A stretch of 64,000 nt of DNA, taken from positions 30,531 through 94,530 of the forward strand of contig JALSSC010000002.1 in the NCBI GenBank assembly GCA_026984455.1, written 5' to 3'. Under the pieces are notes generated by a model. That model was not told the origin of the DNA and ran no database searches. It worked only from the letters and a program-made list of their open reading frames with translations. The position numbers were made by a program, and so were the translations under genes. Source of the DNA: Chromatiaceae bacterium. Lineage in GTDB: Bacteria > Pseudomonadota > Gammaproteobacteria > Chromatiales > Chromatiaceae. This document shows, one piece after another, positions 56,796-64,000 of this stretch. How positions within the stretch are numbered: the first letter of the stretch is position 1; every line of letters starts with the position of its first letter.

Positions 56796-57697
56796 TTCAG
56801 GGCACCCAGGAGACGGGCAATGGTGTCGTCGAAGAGCCCGTACAGGTCCTTGGCGGCGGGCGTGCCACCGACGGTGAACGGCAGGGTCACCTCGGGGATA
56901 CCCGCGTGTCGAGACAGCCAGCGTGCCGGCTGCGGGTCCATGTAGGCGGCGTGGATGATCAGCCGCGCCGGCTGGACCGCCAGGCGGGCCTTCAGCGCGG
57001 CCAGATGCCCGGCGGTGGGCGGCAGGCCCGGCTTGGGCTCGAGTTCCCCCACCTGGCGCATGCCCAGCCAGGCCAGCAGATAGGGCCATTGGCGGTGATG
57101 CACCACGACCGCGACGCCACGCAATGGCCGGGCGCGTTTCTCCCAGCGCGCGATGGCGGCCTGCCAATCCGTCTGGAAGGCCTTCAGGCGGCGGGCGAAG
57201 CCCGCGGCATCGGCAGGGTCGATCTCGGCCATACGCGCGGCCAGGGCCTCGGCCACTCGGGAGATGTTGCGCGGATCGGTCTGGATGTGCGGGTTTCCCT
57301 CGGGATGGATGTCCCCCTCGGCGCGGTCCAGGCGGGCGGGCCGTTCACGCAGGCGCACCTGGTTGGCGGCCAGGAAATGGCCCGGCCGGCCCGGCTGGAT
57401 GCGGCCGTTGTGGGCCTTGCGCAGGAGCAGCGGCAACCAGCCGATCTCCAGTTCGGCGCCGGTGCAGACCAGCAGGTCGGCGCGGCGCATACGCGCGATC
57501 AGGCTGGGACGGGCCTGGATGTGGTGGGGATCCTGGAGGGCGGTGGTGGCGGTGAAGACTTGTACCGCATCGCCGCCGAGGACCTGGGCCAGGGCACCCC
57601 ATTCGGGCTCGCAGGCGAACACCCGCAGATCCGCCCGGGCCGGCAGGCTGAACAGCAGGGCAAGCCCCGCCAATAGGGAGAAGAGAGATCGATTCAT
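56792..57697 (-). CDS. Metal ABC transporter substrate-binding protein (ZnuA-like)
   Basis: Protein of 301 residues with signal peptide (FSLLAGLALLFSLPARA). Cluster A-I features: LRVFACEPEWGALAQVLGGDAVQVFTATTALQDPHHIQARPSL, GAELEIGWLPLLL, EGNPHIQTDPRNISRVAEAL, GVAVVVHHRQWPYLLAWLGM and LIIHAAYMDPQPARWLS. His residues in DPHH, NPH and VHH are likely ligands. The His-rich loop of classical ZnuA is missing. GAGGACTTCGCC precedes the ATG. It sits between the outer membrane protein gene (10-base gap) and the permease. Confidence 0.87.
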   Translation of the reverse strand: MNRSLFSLLAGLALLFSLPARADLRVFACEPEWGALAQVLGGDAVQVFTATTALQDPHHIQARPSLIARMRRADLLVCTGAELEIGWLPLLLRKAHNGRIQPGRPGHFLAANQVRLRERPARLDRAEGDIHPEGNPHIQTDPRNISRVAEALAARMAEIDPADAAGFARRLKAFQTDWQAAIARWEKRARPLRGVAVVVHHRQWPYLLAWLGMRQVGELEPKPGLPPTAGHLAALKARLAVQPARLIIHAAYMDPQPARWLSRHAGIPEVTLPFTVGGTPAAKDLYGLFDDTIARLLGALK

Positions 57698-57707
57698 GGC
57701 GAAGTCC

Positions 57708-59078
57708 TCAGAACGCGTGGGCGCCATGGGCGCCGAGGGCGAAGATGTATTGGATCAGGAACTGGTCGTCGCTATGGGGACGGGAGTCGTCGCGGTTGTA
57801 CTGGAGGCGCAGCCGGCTGAACTCGCTGTGGGACCAGTCCAGCATGACGCTGTAGTGGCGCGGATCCCGGCCCAGGGGGTCCAGATCCGTGCCGGCGAAG
57901 GCCGCCCCCGGATCGTCGGCATGGAGTCCCGCCACGCGCAGGCCGAGCCGCCAGCGCGGGACGAATTGGTACGCGCCTTGCAGATACCAACCGTTTTGAT
58001 GGCCCCGGTAGGCCAGGGGGGCGCCGTCCCCGAAGCGATAGTCGCCGTCCTGGTCCTGGTGGAAGTACTCGCCCTGGAGGCGCAGATTGTGGCGATAGGG
58101 ATTGCCGTTGGGCGCCCATTTCCAGACTGCATCGGCGATCCACAGGCGGGTCTCGCCGCTGAACAGATCGGGGGCGTCGGGATCGCCCGAGGCACGGTCA
58201 CGGGCCTGGGCCTGGAGATAGGAGAGGCCGGCCTTCCAACTGTTGCTCTCGTCCCAGTCGCCGCCGATGTGGGAAAAGAGGGTCCAACTGCCGAGGCCAT
58301 CGTGACCCCGCCCCCCGGCCGGGTAATGGTCGCCGGCAAAGAGGTCCGCGCCCAGCTCCAGATACAGATCCGTCGGCGCCAGCCAACGCAGCTCCACCCC
58401 GTCGTCGTTGTAGCCGTTACCGAGCATGGCCCGGTACGGCAGGGGACGATCCGCGAAGTCGTCGGCGTGGCTATGGAAGCCGTTGAGGTAGCCGATGCCG
58501 GAGAAGAAGCGGCCGATCGTGAGGCCGAGGCCCGCGGGCAGGGCCGTGGTCTGGATGAAGGCCTCCTCCACGCTCACCGAGTCCTCGCCTGCATCGCTGG
58601 CGAAGCTGGCGGTGAACTGACCGTAGAAGAGATCGTCGATGTTGGCGGCGATGCCGAATTCCGATTCGTCCAGGGACAGCCCGGCGTCGCCCTTGAAGGA
58701 TTCGTCACCGAGGCTGAAACCGGGGATGCCGTTCTCGGACGCGGGCCGCGAGAAGGCGCGGTAACGGCCGTTGAGCACGAGATCGACGGCCGGATTGAAG
58801 GCATTGGCCGATTCCGTGGGCGTCCCGGCCGGGGCGGTGGCCATGCGATCCACCTCTTTGTTGGCCCGTTGCGCCTCCTGGCGGGCGTCACGGGCCTCGC
58901 GTTCGGCCTGGGCGAGACGCCGCTCCAACGCCTGGATGCGTCGCGCATAGTCCTGTTTCATGGCGGCGATCTCCTGCTGGATCGCCTCGATCTCCGGGGG
59001 GCCGGCCTCTACCACAGGGCTGAGGAGGCCGATGCAGGCGGTCGATACGACCGCCCGCGCAAGTTGATTCGAGCGCAT
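57708..59078 (-). CDS. Outer-membrane beta-barrel protein with N-terminal coiled coil
   Basis: Protein of 456 residues: signal peptide, a coiled coil (about 28-85: EIEAIQQEIAAMKQDYARRIQALERRLAQAEREARDA) and a long beta-rich part with alternating residues ending in Phe, the usual outer membrane targeting end (FALGAHGAHAF). FSLGDESFKGDAGLSLDESEFGIAANIDDLFYGQFTASF and FFSGIGYLNGFHSHADDFADRPLPYRAMLG are typical of a group found beside metal-uptake ABC genes. It has no TonB plug domain, so it is more likely a porin-like channel or metal-uptake barrel. Ten bases ahead of the binding-protein gene, it is the first gene of the run. Confidence 0.75.
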   Translation of the reverse strand: MRSNQLARAVVSTACIGLLSPVVEAGPPEIEAIQQEIAAMKQDYARRIQALERRLAQAEREARDARQEAQRANKEVDRMATAPAGTPTESANAFNPAVDLVLNGRYRAFSRPASENGIPGFSLGDESFKGDAGLSLDESEFGIAANIDDLFYGQFTASFASDAGEDSVSVEEAFIQTTALPAGLGLTIGRFFSGIGYLNGFHSHADDFADRPLPYRAMLGNGYNDDGVELRWLAPTDLYLELGADLFAGDHYPAGGRGHDGLGSWTLFSHIGGDWDESNSWKAGLSYLQAQARDRASGDPDAPDLFSGETRLWIADAVWKWAPNGNPYRHNLRLQGEYFHQDQDGDYRFGDGAPLAYRGHQNGWYLQGAYQFVPRWRLGLRVAGLHADDPGAAFAGTDLDPLGRDPRHYSVMLDWSHSEFSRLRLQYNRDDSRPHSDDQFLIQYIFALGAHGAHAF

Positions 59079-59315
59079 GCTGAGATACTCCTGAAATCCA
59101 TAGCCGCCGCAGTCGGGGTCTCGGCGATTCACGGCCGTTCTGCGTAATCCCGGGCCGGGCACGGAAAGCATGCATAGCGGGAGCTATGGCGGGTCTCCGC
59201 GACGACACCCAAGACCGCGGGCGCGGCCACGCTCGGCGAACATTCGAATGCGACGGACAGACAGATGGAAGGCGCCGGGATTCCGCGCGGAGCGGGCCCG
59301 GCACCGTGGTCGTTC

Positions 59316-59633
59316 TCAGATGGAGGCGGGGGATGCGCGCGCGGGAGGGAGACCGGTGACCCGGGCCGCCCGGGGAAGACGGACAGGCGAAGGCGGAAGG
59401 ACGAGCAGACAGACCCCGGCCCCCGGCAGCACCTGGGGAAGGACCGGTGGCAGTGGGGCATGGCCCTGGGCCACCAGGCAGATGGTGCAATATTTGTCCG
59501 GCGTCTGGTGTACGACGGGATGCAAGACCAGACCGACGAGGCCGATCAGGACGATGCCGGCGAGCCAAAGGGGCAGCCTTCGAGAGCCGTGGGATCCGGC
59601 AAGGAAAGGGGTGTGCTCGACGGACTGGGGCAT
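59316..59633 (-). CDS. Small exported CxxC protein, DUF2946-like
   Basis: Protein of 105 residues. A hydrophobic segment (LWLAGIVLIGLVGLVLHPVVHQ) is followed by PDKYCTICLVAQGHAPLPP and a second hydrophobic, Pro-rich part. HP-x3-H and CTIC resemble DUF2946 proteins, small membrane proteins found near metal uptake genes. The match is by pattern only. It lies 237 bases upstream of the outer membrane barrel gene on the same strand, so it may belong to the zinc cluster. The coding evidence is moderate. Confidence 0.5.
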   Translation of the reverse strand: MPQSVEHTPFLAGSHGSRRLPLWLAGIVLIGLVGLVLHPVVHQTPDKYCTICLVAQGHAPLPPVLPQVLPGAGVCLLVLPPSPVRLPRAARVTGLPPARASPASI

Positions 59634-59721
59634 GGAGATCAGTGTAGCAGCGGTTCTTCGGTTCGGTCAAAGGTGACTTCGAAGGCCGACTGTGTGCCGC
59701 GTGGGCAGGCCGGAGCGCGGC

Positions 59722-60438
59722 CTACGTGACGCCCGTCCCGCGCTCCCCCCGCACCTCCACCCCCTCCCCCAGCTCCATGGCCTGCGGCCGGTGACGCACC
59801 CGCACCGCCAACACCTCCACCCCCGCGGCCGCCGCCTCGGCGAGACCGTGGGCATAGGCCGGGTCGATATGCGCCGCCGGGCTGAAACATGTGCCTTCGG
59901 GACGGTTGAGGGCGAACAGCAGCACCGCCCGGAGACCACGGACGGCGAGGGCGGCGAGCAGGTCCAGATGCCTGCGGCCGCGCACGGTGACGGCGTCTGG
60001 AAAGCTCAGACAGCCGCCCTCCCAGAGGGTGACGTTCTTCACCTCCACCAGGCAGTCGTTCCCCAGGGCGAGGTCCAGGCGGCCGGCGGGCAGGCCGGGC
60101 AGGTCCAGGCGGGGCTCGCGGCGGGGTTCGGGATAGCCGGCGAGGGCGGGCACGCGCCCCTGGGCGATGCCCTCGGCCACCACGGCGTTGACCCTGTGGG
60201 TGTTGATGCCGATCCAGCCCCGGCCCATGTCCACCCGCTCCCAGGTCCAGGCCAGCTTGCGCCGGGGATCGTCGCTGTGGCTGAGCTGTACGGGGGCACC
60301 GGGTGCCCAGCAGGTGCGCATGCTGCCGGTGTTGGGACAGTGGGCGGTGACCAGGCGCCCGTCGGCCAGTTCCACCTCGGCGAGGAAGCGCTTGTAGCGC
60401 CGCAGCACCCGCCCGTCGGTAAGGGGCGGCAGGCGCAA
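59722..60438 (-). CDS. sfsA: SfsA family protein
   Basis: Protein of 238 residues. RVLRRYKRFLAEVELADGRLVTAHCPNTGSMRTCWAPGAPVQLSHSDDPRRKLAWTWE, GINTHRVNAVVAEGI and the nuclease-like core VEVKNVTLWEGGCLSFPDAVTVRGRRHLDLL, HIDPAYAHGLAEAAAAGVEVLAVRVRH identify SfsA. In E. coli it was found as a regulator of maltose metabolism that binds DNA; a PD-(D/E)XK nuclease fold suggests another role. Start at TTG 60438, one base after the acylphosphatase stop; no ATG fits the conserved beginning. Confidence 0.92.
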   Translation of the reverse strand: MRLPPLTDGRVLRRYKRFLAEVELADGRLVTAHCPNTGSMRTCWAPGAPVQLSHSDDPRRKLAWTWERVDMGRGWIGINTHRVNAVVAEGIAQGRVPALAGYPEPRREPRLDLPGLPAGRLDLALGNDCLVEVKNVTLWEGGCLSFPDAVTVRGRRHLDLLAALAVRGLRAVLLFALNRPEGTCFSPAAHIDPAYAHGLAEAAAAGVEVLAVRVRHRPQAMELGEGVEVRGERGTGVT

Positions 60439-60439
60439 G

Positions 60440-60739
60440 TCAGGAGGTCCCGAAACCGCTCAGGGCCTGATAGGGCACCACCTCGCAGACCAGATTGCTG
60501 ACCACGGCCTGGGGCGGGCCCTGGCGCAACCAGTCCCGCAGGCGCTCCAGCGCACGCGGGTCGCCGCAGGCGAGCACTTCCACCCGCCCGTCGGGCAGGT
60601 TGCGGGCCTCGCCGGTGAGCCCCAGGCCGAGGGCCTGTTCGCGGGTGGATGCACGGAAGAAGACCCCCTGGACGCGGCCGCTCACCAGACAGCGGATACA
60701 CACGGCTTGGGGCTCGGATGGATGATCGGACTCGGTCAT
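60440..60739 (-). CDS. acyP: Acylphosphatase
   Basis: Protein of 99 residues hydrolysing acyl phosphates. Catalytic residues: Arg in GRVQGVFFRAST (Arg29) and Asn in GEARNLPDGRVEV. Ferredoxin-like fold. Its N-terminal ten residues extend the normal start; an ATG at 60739 is the only suitable one. It lies 34 bases after the TlpA-like gene and overlaps nothing; SfsA follows at one base. Confidence 0.93.
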   Translation of the reverse strand: MTESDHPSEPQAVCIRCLVSGRVQGVFFRASTREQALGLGLTGEARNLPDGRVEVLACGDPRALERLRDWLRQGPPQAVVSNLVCEVVPYQALSGFGTS

Positions 60740-60773
60740 AATGGGGTTTCCAGGTATGAACTCCTGAGCGGCC

Positions 60774-61277
60774 TCAGTCGGAGCCGGTCCCGCTCCGTCC
60801 CGCGATGAAACGCTCGATCCCGGCGGCACTCACGGGACCCACCTGACGGGCGACCACCCGGCCCTGGGGATCGACGAGAAACGAGGTGGGCAGGCCGGGG
60901 ATGGGCCCGAGTTCGGTGGCCTCACGCGGGCGGTCGCGCAGGATGGGGTAGGTGAGAAGCTGCTGCTCCACGAACTGGCGCAGGTGTTCGGTGGTGGCGT
61001 TCTGGAAGGCGATGCCTAGGACCACCGCGTCCTTGTCCTTGTGCCGTTCATAGAAATCCTGGAGTTCGGGCAGCTCTTCCCGGCAGGGGGGGCACCAGGT
61101 CGCCCAGTAGTTCACCAGGACCCACTTGCCACGATAGTCGGAGAGGTGGTGGGTCTTGCCATCCAGGTCCTGGAGGCCGAAATCCACCCCCTCCGAGCGG
61201 GCGCAGCCGGCCAGGCCGAGCCCGACCAGGAGGCCGAGCCAGAACAGGCGTGGGGCGATGGTCCGTGCAATGCGCAT
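60774..61277 (-). CDS. TlpA/ResA-family thiol-disulfide lipoprotein
   Basis: Protein of 167 residues with a lipoprotein signal (LGLLVGLGLAGCARS, Cys25). Thioredoxin fold: FGLQDLDGKTHHLSDYRGKWVLVNYWATWCPPCREELPELQDFYERH with active-site CPPC, and GLPTSFLVDPQGRVV with the cis-Pro. It is membrane-anchored and periplasmic, and probably reduces disulfides, for example in apocytochromes or metal-site proteins. The upstream gene encodes a zinc-ribbon protein; acylphosphatase follows. Confidence 0.92.
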   Translation of the reverse strand: MRIARTIAPRLFWLGLLVGLGLAGCARSEGVDFGLQDLDGKTHHLSDYRGKWVLVNYWATWCPPCREELPELQDFYERHKDKDAVVLGIAFQNATTEHLRQFVEQQLLTYPILRDRPREATELGPIPGLPTSFLVDPQGRVVARQVGPVSAAGIERFIAGRSGTGSD

Positions 61278-61289
61278 GGCCGTGGCCCC

Positions 61290-61805
61290 TCAGGCATCTT
61301 CGCGGTGGAAGACGGTGCCGTGGCACCGCGGGCAGGGTGGGATGCGGCCCGCACGGTGCAGATGCAGCCGCTCGCCGCACTGGGCGCACACCAGGGTACC
61401 GGGCCCGGCGATCTCTCCGGTCCGGTAGGTGGCGGCGCGGGCCTTCAGGGCGAGCAACTCCAGCACGGTGGGATCGGCCACCGAGAGCAGGGCCTCGCGG
61501 GTACGCTCTTCGAGCATCTCCACGTCGAAACCCAACCAATCGCCCAGGTCCTTGCCGGTCTCCGCCAAGTATCTGGCCTGGTGGTCCAGATCGCGCTTGA
61601 GAGAGTCGGCGACGCGCCCGGCATCCTCCTCGGTCAGCTCCTCCAGTTCCACCGCCTTTTCGCGCGCCCTGTCGATGAAGCGGTGCAAGGCCTCGCGGCT
61701 CTTGTGCTCGGCCTTCTGGAAATCGGCCATGGCACGTTCGAGCATCAGTTCATAGGCCTCGCCGAGGCCTTCGATGGGATCATGGGGAGGGGGCAATTCG
61801 GGCAT
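61290..61805 (-). CDS. Zinc-ribbon protein, DUF1451 family
   Basis: Protein of 171 residues. The N-terminal part is helical and acidic (YELMLERAMADFQKAEHKSREALHRFIDRAREKAVELEELTEEDAGRVADSLKRDL). The C-terminus carries two CxxC pairs (CAQCGERLHLHRAGRIPPCPRCHGTVF), a zinc ribbon. This matches DUF1451/YgiT-like family members; function unknown. The ATG at 61805 has AGGAG upstream. It is divergent from the universal stress gene, with a symmetric FNR-like site between, which may control both. Confidence 0.88.
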   Translation of the reverse strand: MPELPPPHDPIEGLGEAYELMLERAMADFQKAEHKSREALHRFIDRAREKAVELEELTEEDAGRVADSLKRDLDHQARYLAETGKDLGDWLGFDVEMLEERTREALLSVADPTVLELLALKARAATYRTGEIAGPGTLVCAQCGERLHLHRAGRIPPCPRCHGTVFHREDA

Positions 61806-61899
61806 GAGGATGAACTCCTGGATCAGGGTGGAAACGTCCGCGTCGGAGTGGATCGTCGATACCCCTATTGTGGCATATCGGCACGGATGAGGGGATTTC

Positions 61900-61913
61900 C
61901 TGATCTGGATCAG
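61900..61913. promoter_or_regulatory. Candidate FNR/ANR-type site
   Basis: CTGATCTGGATCAG: TGAT-N4-ATCA inner halves match the FNR/ANR consensus exactly; the outer bases are C and G instead of T and A. It lies between the divergent DUF1451 and universal stress genes, about 150 bases before the uspA-type start. Confidence 0.5.
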
Positions 61914-62052
61914 CAAAACCCATGGTATCGCTCCGGCTTGGATTCCGCCTTGGGATACCCTTCGGCGCATCCGCCCCCCACGTCCCTGGTCTCCGGAAAC
62001 CGGGGTCGAGGGGCTGCGCCAGGGAGTGTCTTCCATCTTCAGGAGAAATACC

Positions 62053-62493
62053 ATGAACCATTATCGTCACGTCCTGTTTGCGGTGGACTTCGACAACGCT
62101 CCGGAGAACGCCGGACTGCGGGCCATGGAGGTGGCCCGCTGCCATGGGGCCGAGATCACCCTCTTGCATGTGATCGACTATTTTCCCGAAGAGATCCCCA
62201 ACGACTGGGTCCCACCGGAGGATGCCGACCCTGGCGACTACCTGAAACGGCGGGCGGGTACGGCCCTGGACGATCTGGCCGTACGCATCGACGCCCGCGC
62301 CGCGCGCCGCGAGGTGTTGTTGAGCGAGGTGTCGGCGGCGCGCGCCATCGTCCGTTACGTGGACGAGAATGGAGTGGACATGGTGGTTCTCGGGCGGCGC
62401 GCGGGCCACAGCGAGGCCTTGTTGATGGGCTCCACCTCCGAGGCGGTGCTGCGGCGGGCGCCTTGTGACCTCCTGGTGGTACAGGGCACATGA
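62053..62493 (+). CDS. Universal stress protein (UspA family)
   Basis: Protein of 146 residues, one Usp domain: YRHVLFAVDFDNAPENAGLRAMEVARCHGAEITLLHVIDYFPEE and the nucleotide-loop VDMVVLGRRAGHSEALLMGSTSEAVLRRAPCDLLVVQ with G-2x-G-9x-G(S/T), so ATP binding is likely. AGGAG stands before the ATG. Universal stress proteins help survival in starvation or low oxygen; the upstream FNR-like site fits the latter. No conserved partner downstream. Confidence 0.93.
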   Translation: MNHYRHVLFAVDFDNAPENAGLRAMEVARCHGAEITLLHVIDYFPEEIPNDWVPPEDADPGDYLKRRAGTALDDLAVRIDARAARREVLLSEVSAARAIVRYVDENGVDMVVLGRRAGHSEALLMGSTSEAVLRRAPCDLLVVQGT

Positions 62494-62644
62494 CCCAGAC
62501 CGGGCGATCTCCGCCGAGAGACCCGCCGCTCGCCCGCCAGCGGCGTCGCGGCAGCGGTGACGGCATCCGGCCCGGCGTCGCTTCGCGCCGGCCATCGCAT
62601 CAAGTGCACCGCAAGATTCCAATAAACTGAAATACAACGCTTTC

Positions 62645-62673
62645 TTGCATAGCGGAGGGTTCTGACATATAGA
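62645..62673 (+). promoter_or_regulatory. Candidate sigma70 promoter for oxyR
   Basis: TTGCAT (62645-62650), 17-base spacer, TATAGA (62668-62673), ending 67 bases before the oxyR start. The region is AT-richer than its surroundings. Confidence 0.55.
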
Positions 62674-62740
62674 CAGGTAAACAGGCGGAGACGGAGGAGC
62701 CCTCCATGTCAGAGCATCCCGCCATCGCGGCACCGGCGCG

Positions 62741-63709
62741 ATGACCCTGAACGAGCTCAAATACGTGGTGGCGGTGGCGCGGCTGCGCCATTTCGGCCGC
62801 GCCGCCGAATCCTGCTTCGTCAGCCAACCCACCCTCAGCGTGGCGGTGAAGAAGCTGGAAGACGAACTCGGGGTGATCCTGTTCGAGCGGGGACAGGGCG
62901 AGGTCAACGTCACCCCGGTAGGGGAACGGGTGGTGACCCAGGCACAACGGGTCCTGGAAGAGGCCGGGGGCATCCGCGAGATCGCCAACCAGGGTAAGGA
63001 CCAGTTGCAAGCGCCTTTGCGTCTGGGGGCCATCTACACCGTCGGCCCCTACCTCCTGCCCCAACTCATCCCCTTGCTGGCGGAACGCGCGCCGCGGATG
63101 CCGCTGATCGTCGAGGAAAACTACACCGCCGTACTCACCGAAAAGCTCAAGCACGGCGAACTGGACCTGATCCTCATCTCCCTGCCCTTCGAGGTCCAGG
63201 GGCTGATGACCCAGGCCCTCTACGACGAGCCCTTCGTGGTCTTGTTACCCAGCTCCCATCCCTGGAGTCAGGAGGATCGGGTGTCGCCGCGGGAGCTTCC
63301 GCATGAGAATGTCCTTCTCCTGGGTGAAGGGCACTGCTTCCGTGACCAGGTCCTCCAGGTCTGCCCGGAGTGCATTCAGAACAGCACCGAAGGCGGTCAC
63401 CTCCAGCGCAGCCTTCAGGGCAGTTCCCTGGAGACCATCCGTTACATGGTGGCGAGCGGCCTGGGCATCACCGTGCTGCCCTGTACGGCCGCCCGCGCCG
63501 ATCGTTTCTCAGAACGTCTCGTCACCATCCGCCGGTTCGACGGACAGCCGCCGCACCGCCGCGTGGCCCTGGCGTGGCGCAAGAGTTTCCCCCGTCCCAG
63601 AGCACTGGAGGCGGTGCGCAAAGCGATCCTCGACTCGGGCCTGAGCGGGGTGACACCTGTGGCCGGGGCTGAAAATGCGCCCCAGCTGCACAATGGGAGA
63701 CACCCATAG
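62741..63709 (+). CDS. oxyR: Hydrogen peroxide sensor OxyR
   Basis: LysR-type regulator of 322 residues. The N-terminal helix-turn-helix (LNELKYVVAVARLRHFGRAAESCFVSQPTLSVAVKKLEDELGVILFERG) is followed by the ligand domain. The redox cysteines Cys199 (GEGHCFRDQVL) and Cys208 (VCPEC) fall at the same numbers as in E. coli OxyR and form a disulfide on oxidation. The C-terminal part is a little longer (to 322). Rubrerythrin lies downstream on the same strand and the last codon overlaps an OxyR-type site. The rubrerythrin gene is the most likely local target. Confidence 0.94.
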   Translation: MTLNELKYVVAVARLRHFGRAAESCFVSQPTLSVAVKKLEDELGVILFERGQGEVNVTPVGERVVTQAQRVLEEAGGIREIANQGKDQLQAPLRLGAIYTVGPYLLPQLIPLLAERAPRMPLIVEENYTAVLTEKLKHGELDLILISLPFEVQGLMTQALYDEPFVVLLPSSHPWSQEDRVSPRELPHENVLLLGEGHCFRDQVLQVCPECIQNSTEGGHLQRSLQGSSLETIRYMVASGLGITVLPCTAARADRFSERLVTIRRFDGQPPHRRVALAWRKSFPRPRALEAVRKAILDSGLSGVTPVAGAENAPQLHNGRHP

Positions 63710-63742
63710 CCACAAACTATCGTTGCCATTGGAAGTTCAGAT
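63706..63742 (+). promoter_or_regulatory. OxyR-type binding site ahead of rubrerythrin
   Basis: Four quarter-sites spaced by seven bases: ATAG (63706-63709), CTAT (63717-63720), ATTG (63728-63731) and AGAT (63739-63742). The OxyR consensus is ATAG-N7-CTAT-N7-ATAG-N7-CTAT; the first two quarters are perfect, the third has one mismatch and the fourth two. The site starts within the oxyR stop codon and ends at the -35 of the next promoter. Confidence 0.7.
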
Positions 63743-63770
63743 TGCGCCTTCGGACGGACCCCCTTATATT
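63742..63770 (+). promoter_or_regulatory. Candidate rubrerythrin promoter
   Basis: TTGCGC (63742-63747), 17-base spacer, TATATT (63765-63770), about 90 bases before the start codon. Directly downstream of the OxyR-type site, the arrangement expected of OxyR activation. Confidence 0.6.
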
Positions 63771-63859
63771 CCCGCTGTCTCGCGGGGCGATCTCCCGCCG
63801 ACGATCAACCACGAGCCCAGGTGTCATGCCCGGGTAACAACCCCATTTTGGAGAATCTC

Positions 63860-64000
63860 ATGGACCTCAAAGGCAGCAAGACCGAACAGAATTTGAAAGA
63901 TGCCTTCGCGGGCGAATCCCAGGCCAACCGCCGCTACCTCTATTTCGCCGCCAAGGCCGACGTGGAGGGCTACAACGACGTGGCCGCGGTGTTCCGCTCC
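63860..64000 (+). CDS. Rubrerythrin, N-terminal 47 residues (partial)
   Basis: The gene leaves the window after 47 codons. MDLKGSKTEQNLKDAFAGES followed by QANRRYLYFAAKADVEGYNDVAAVFRS is the start of the ferritin-like domain of rubrerythrin, with the E-x6-Y region of the first helix. Rubrerythrins reduce hydrogen peroxide in the cytoplasm. GGAGAATCTC precedes the ATG. Preceded by OxyR and its apparent binding site. Confidence 0.9.
   Translation, partial: MDLKGSKTEQNLKDAFAGESQANRRYLYFAAKADVEGYNDVAAVFRS

Noticed and set aside
57708..59078. TonB-dependent receptor
   Set aside because: No plug domain or TonB box; length and coiled coil point to a porin-like barrel.
62645..62673. OxyR autoregulatory site at the oxyR promoter
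   Set aside because: ATAG quarter-sites are present but their spacing (20 bases) does not fit the OxyR pattern.

Overview
The window is GC-rich, densely packed chromosomal DNA from a Gram-negative bacterium. Cobalamin-dependent MetH, OxyR, NnrS, the yci genes, type IV pilus genes, c-type cytochromes and TlpA point to a gammaproteobacterium. A Gly/Tyr/Trp-rich secreted protein resembling sulfur-globule envelope proteins, and an ArsR regulator with the cysteine pair of the persulfide-sensing SqrR/BigR group, suggest a sulfur oxidiser, perhaps near the Chromatiales. That placement is inference; no rRNA or tRNA gene was seen.

Layout. 1-867: end of a MotA/MotB-like proton-channel pair. 1087-9030: six overlapping genes for minor type IV pilins and a very large PilY1 adhesin, several with Ca-binding-type Asp loops. 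9067-11929: glycosyltransferase, MoeB/ThiF-type E1 enzyme, NnrS. 12165-22546: a sensory region with two chemoreceptors (one with a zinc-binding CZB domain), a histidine kinase, a receiver-PAS protein, the SqrR-like repressor, a three-haem cytochrome, Bcp peroxiredoxin and an OmpR-type regulator. A decayed group II intron 3' end lies just downstream of the cytochrome gene. 22613-28682: glycosyltransferase, parvulin, YciI, YciB, an unknown protein, then RNase AM/TrpH and YciO across a repeat-rich gap. 28736-36265: ion channel, RND efflux pump and molybdate transporter ModABC. 36383-43630: MoxR/DUF58/DUF4381/BatA/BatBC/BatD operon. 44013-46998: a metallopeptidase-like protein, a periplasmic Hsp20-like protein, a SnoaL-like protein and ArgH. 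47359-51856: the sulfur-globule-like protein, then two overlapping cyclic-di-GMP enzymes with haem-c-type Tll0287 sensor domains. 51938-55633: MetH. 55995-59633: a metal (probably zinc) uptake cluster without its ATPase. 59722-64000: SfsA, acylphosphatase, TlpA-like protein, zinc-ribbon protein, universal stress protein, OxyR and the start of rubrerythrin.

The genes are tightly coupled: ATGA, GTGA, TGATG and TTGA overlaps are frequent, so many proteins are probably translated as co-regulated sets. Redox and sulfur sensing recurs: OxyR with a well-formed binding site ahead of rubrerythrin, haem-linked GGDEF/EAL proteins, the CZB chemoreceptor, NnrS, Bcp and the SqrR-like repressor. The best candidate for something undescribed is the kinase/receiver-PAS/SqrR-like/three-haem cytochrome operon at 14317-18787. 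Next are the paired haem-sensor cyclic-di-GMP enzymes behind the sulfur-globule-like gene.

Intergenic regions carry several families of palindromic repeats, including a 164-bp MITE-like element with 22-bp perfect inverted ends. No complete insertion sequence, CRISPR array or tRNA was found.
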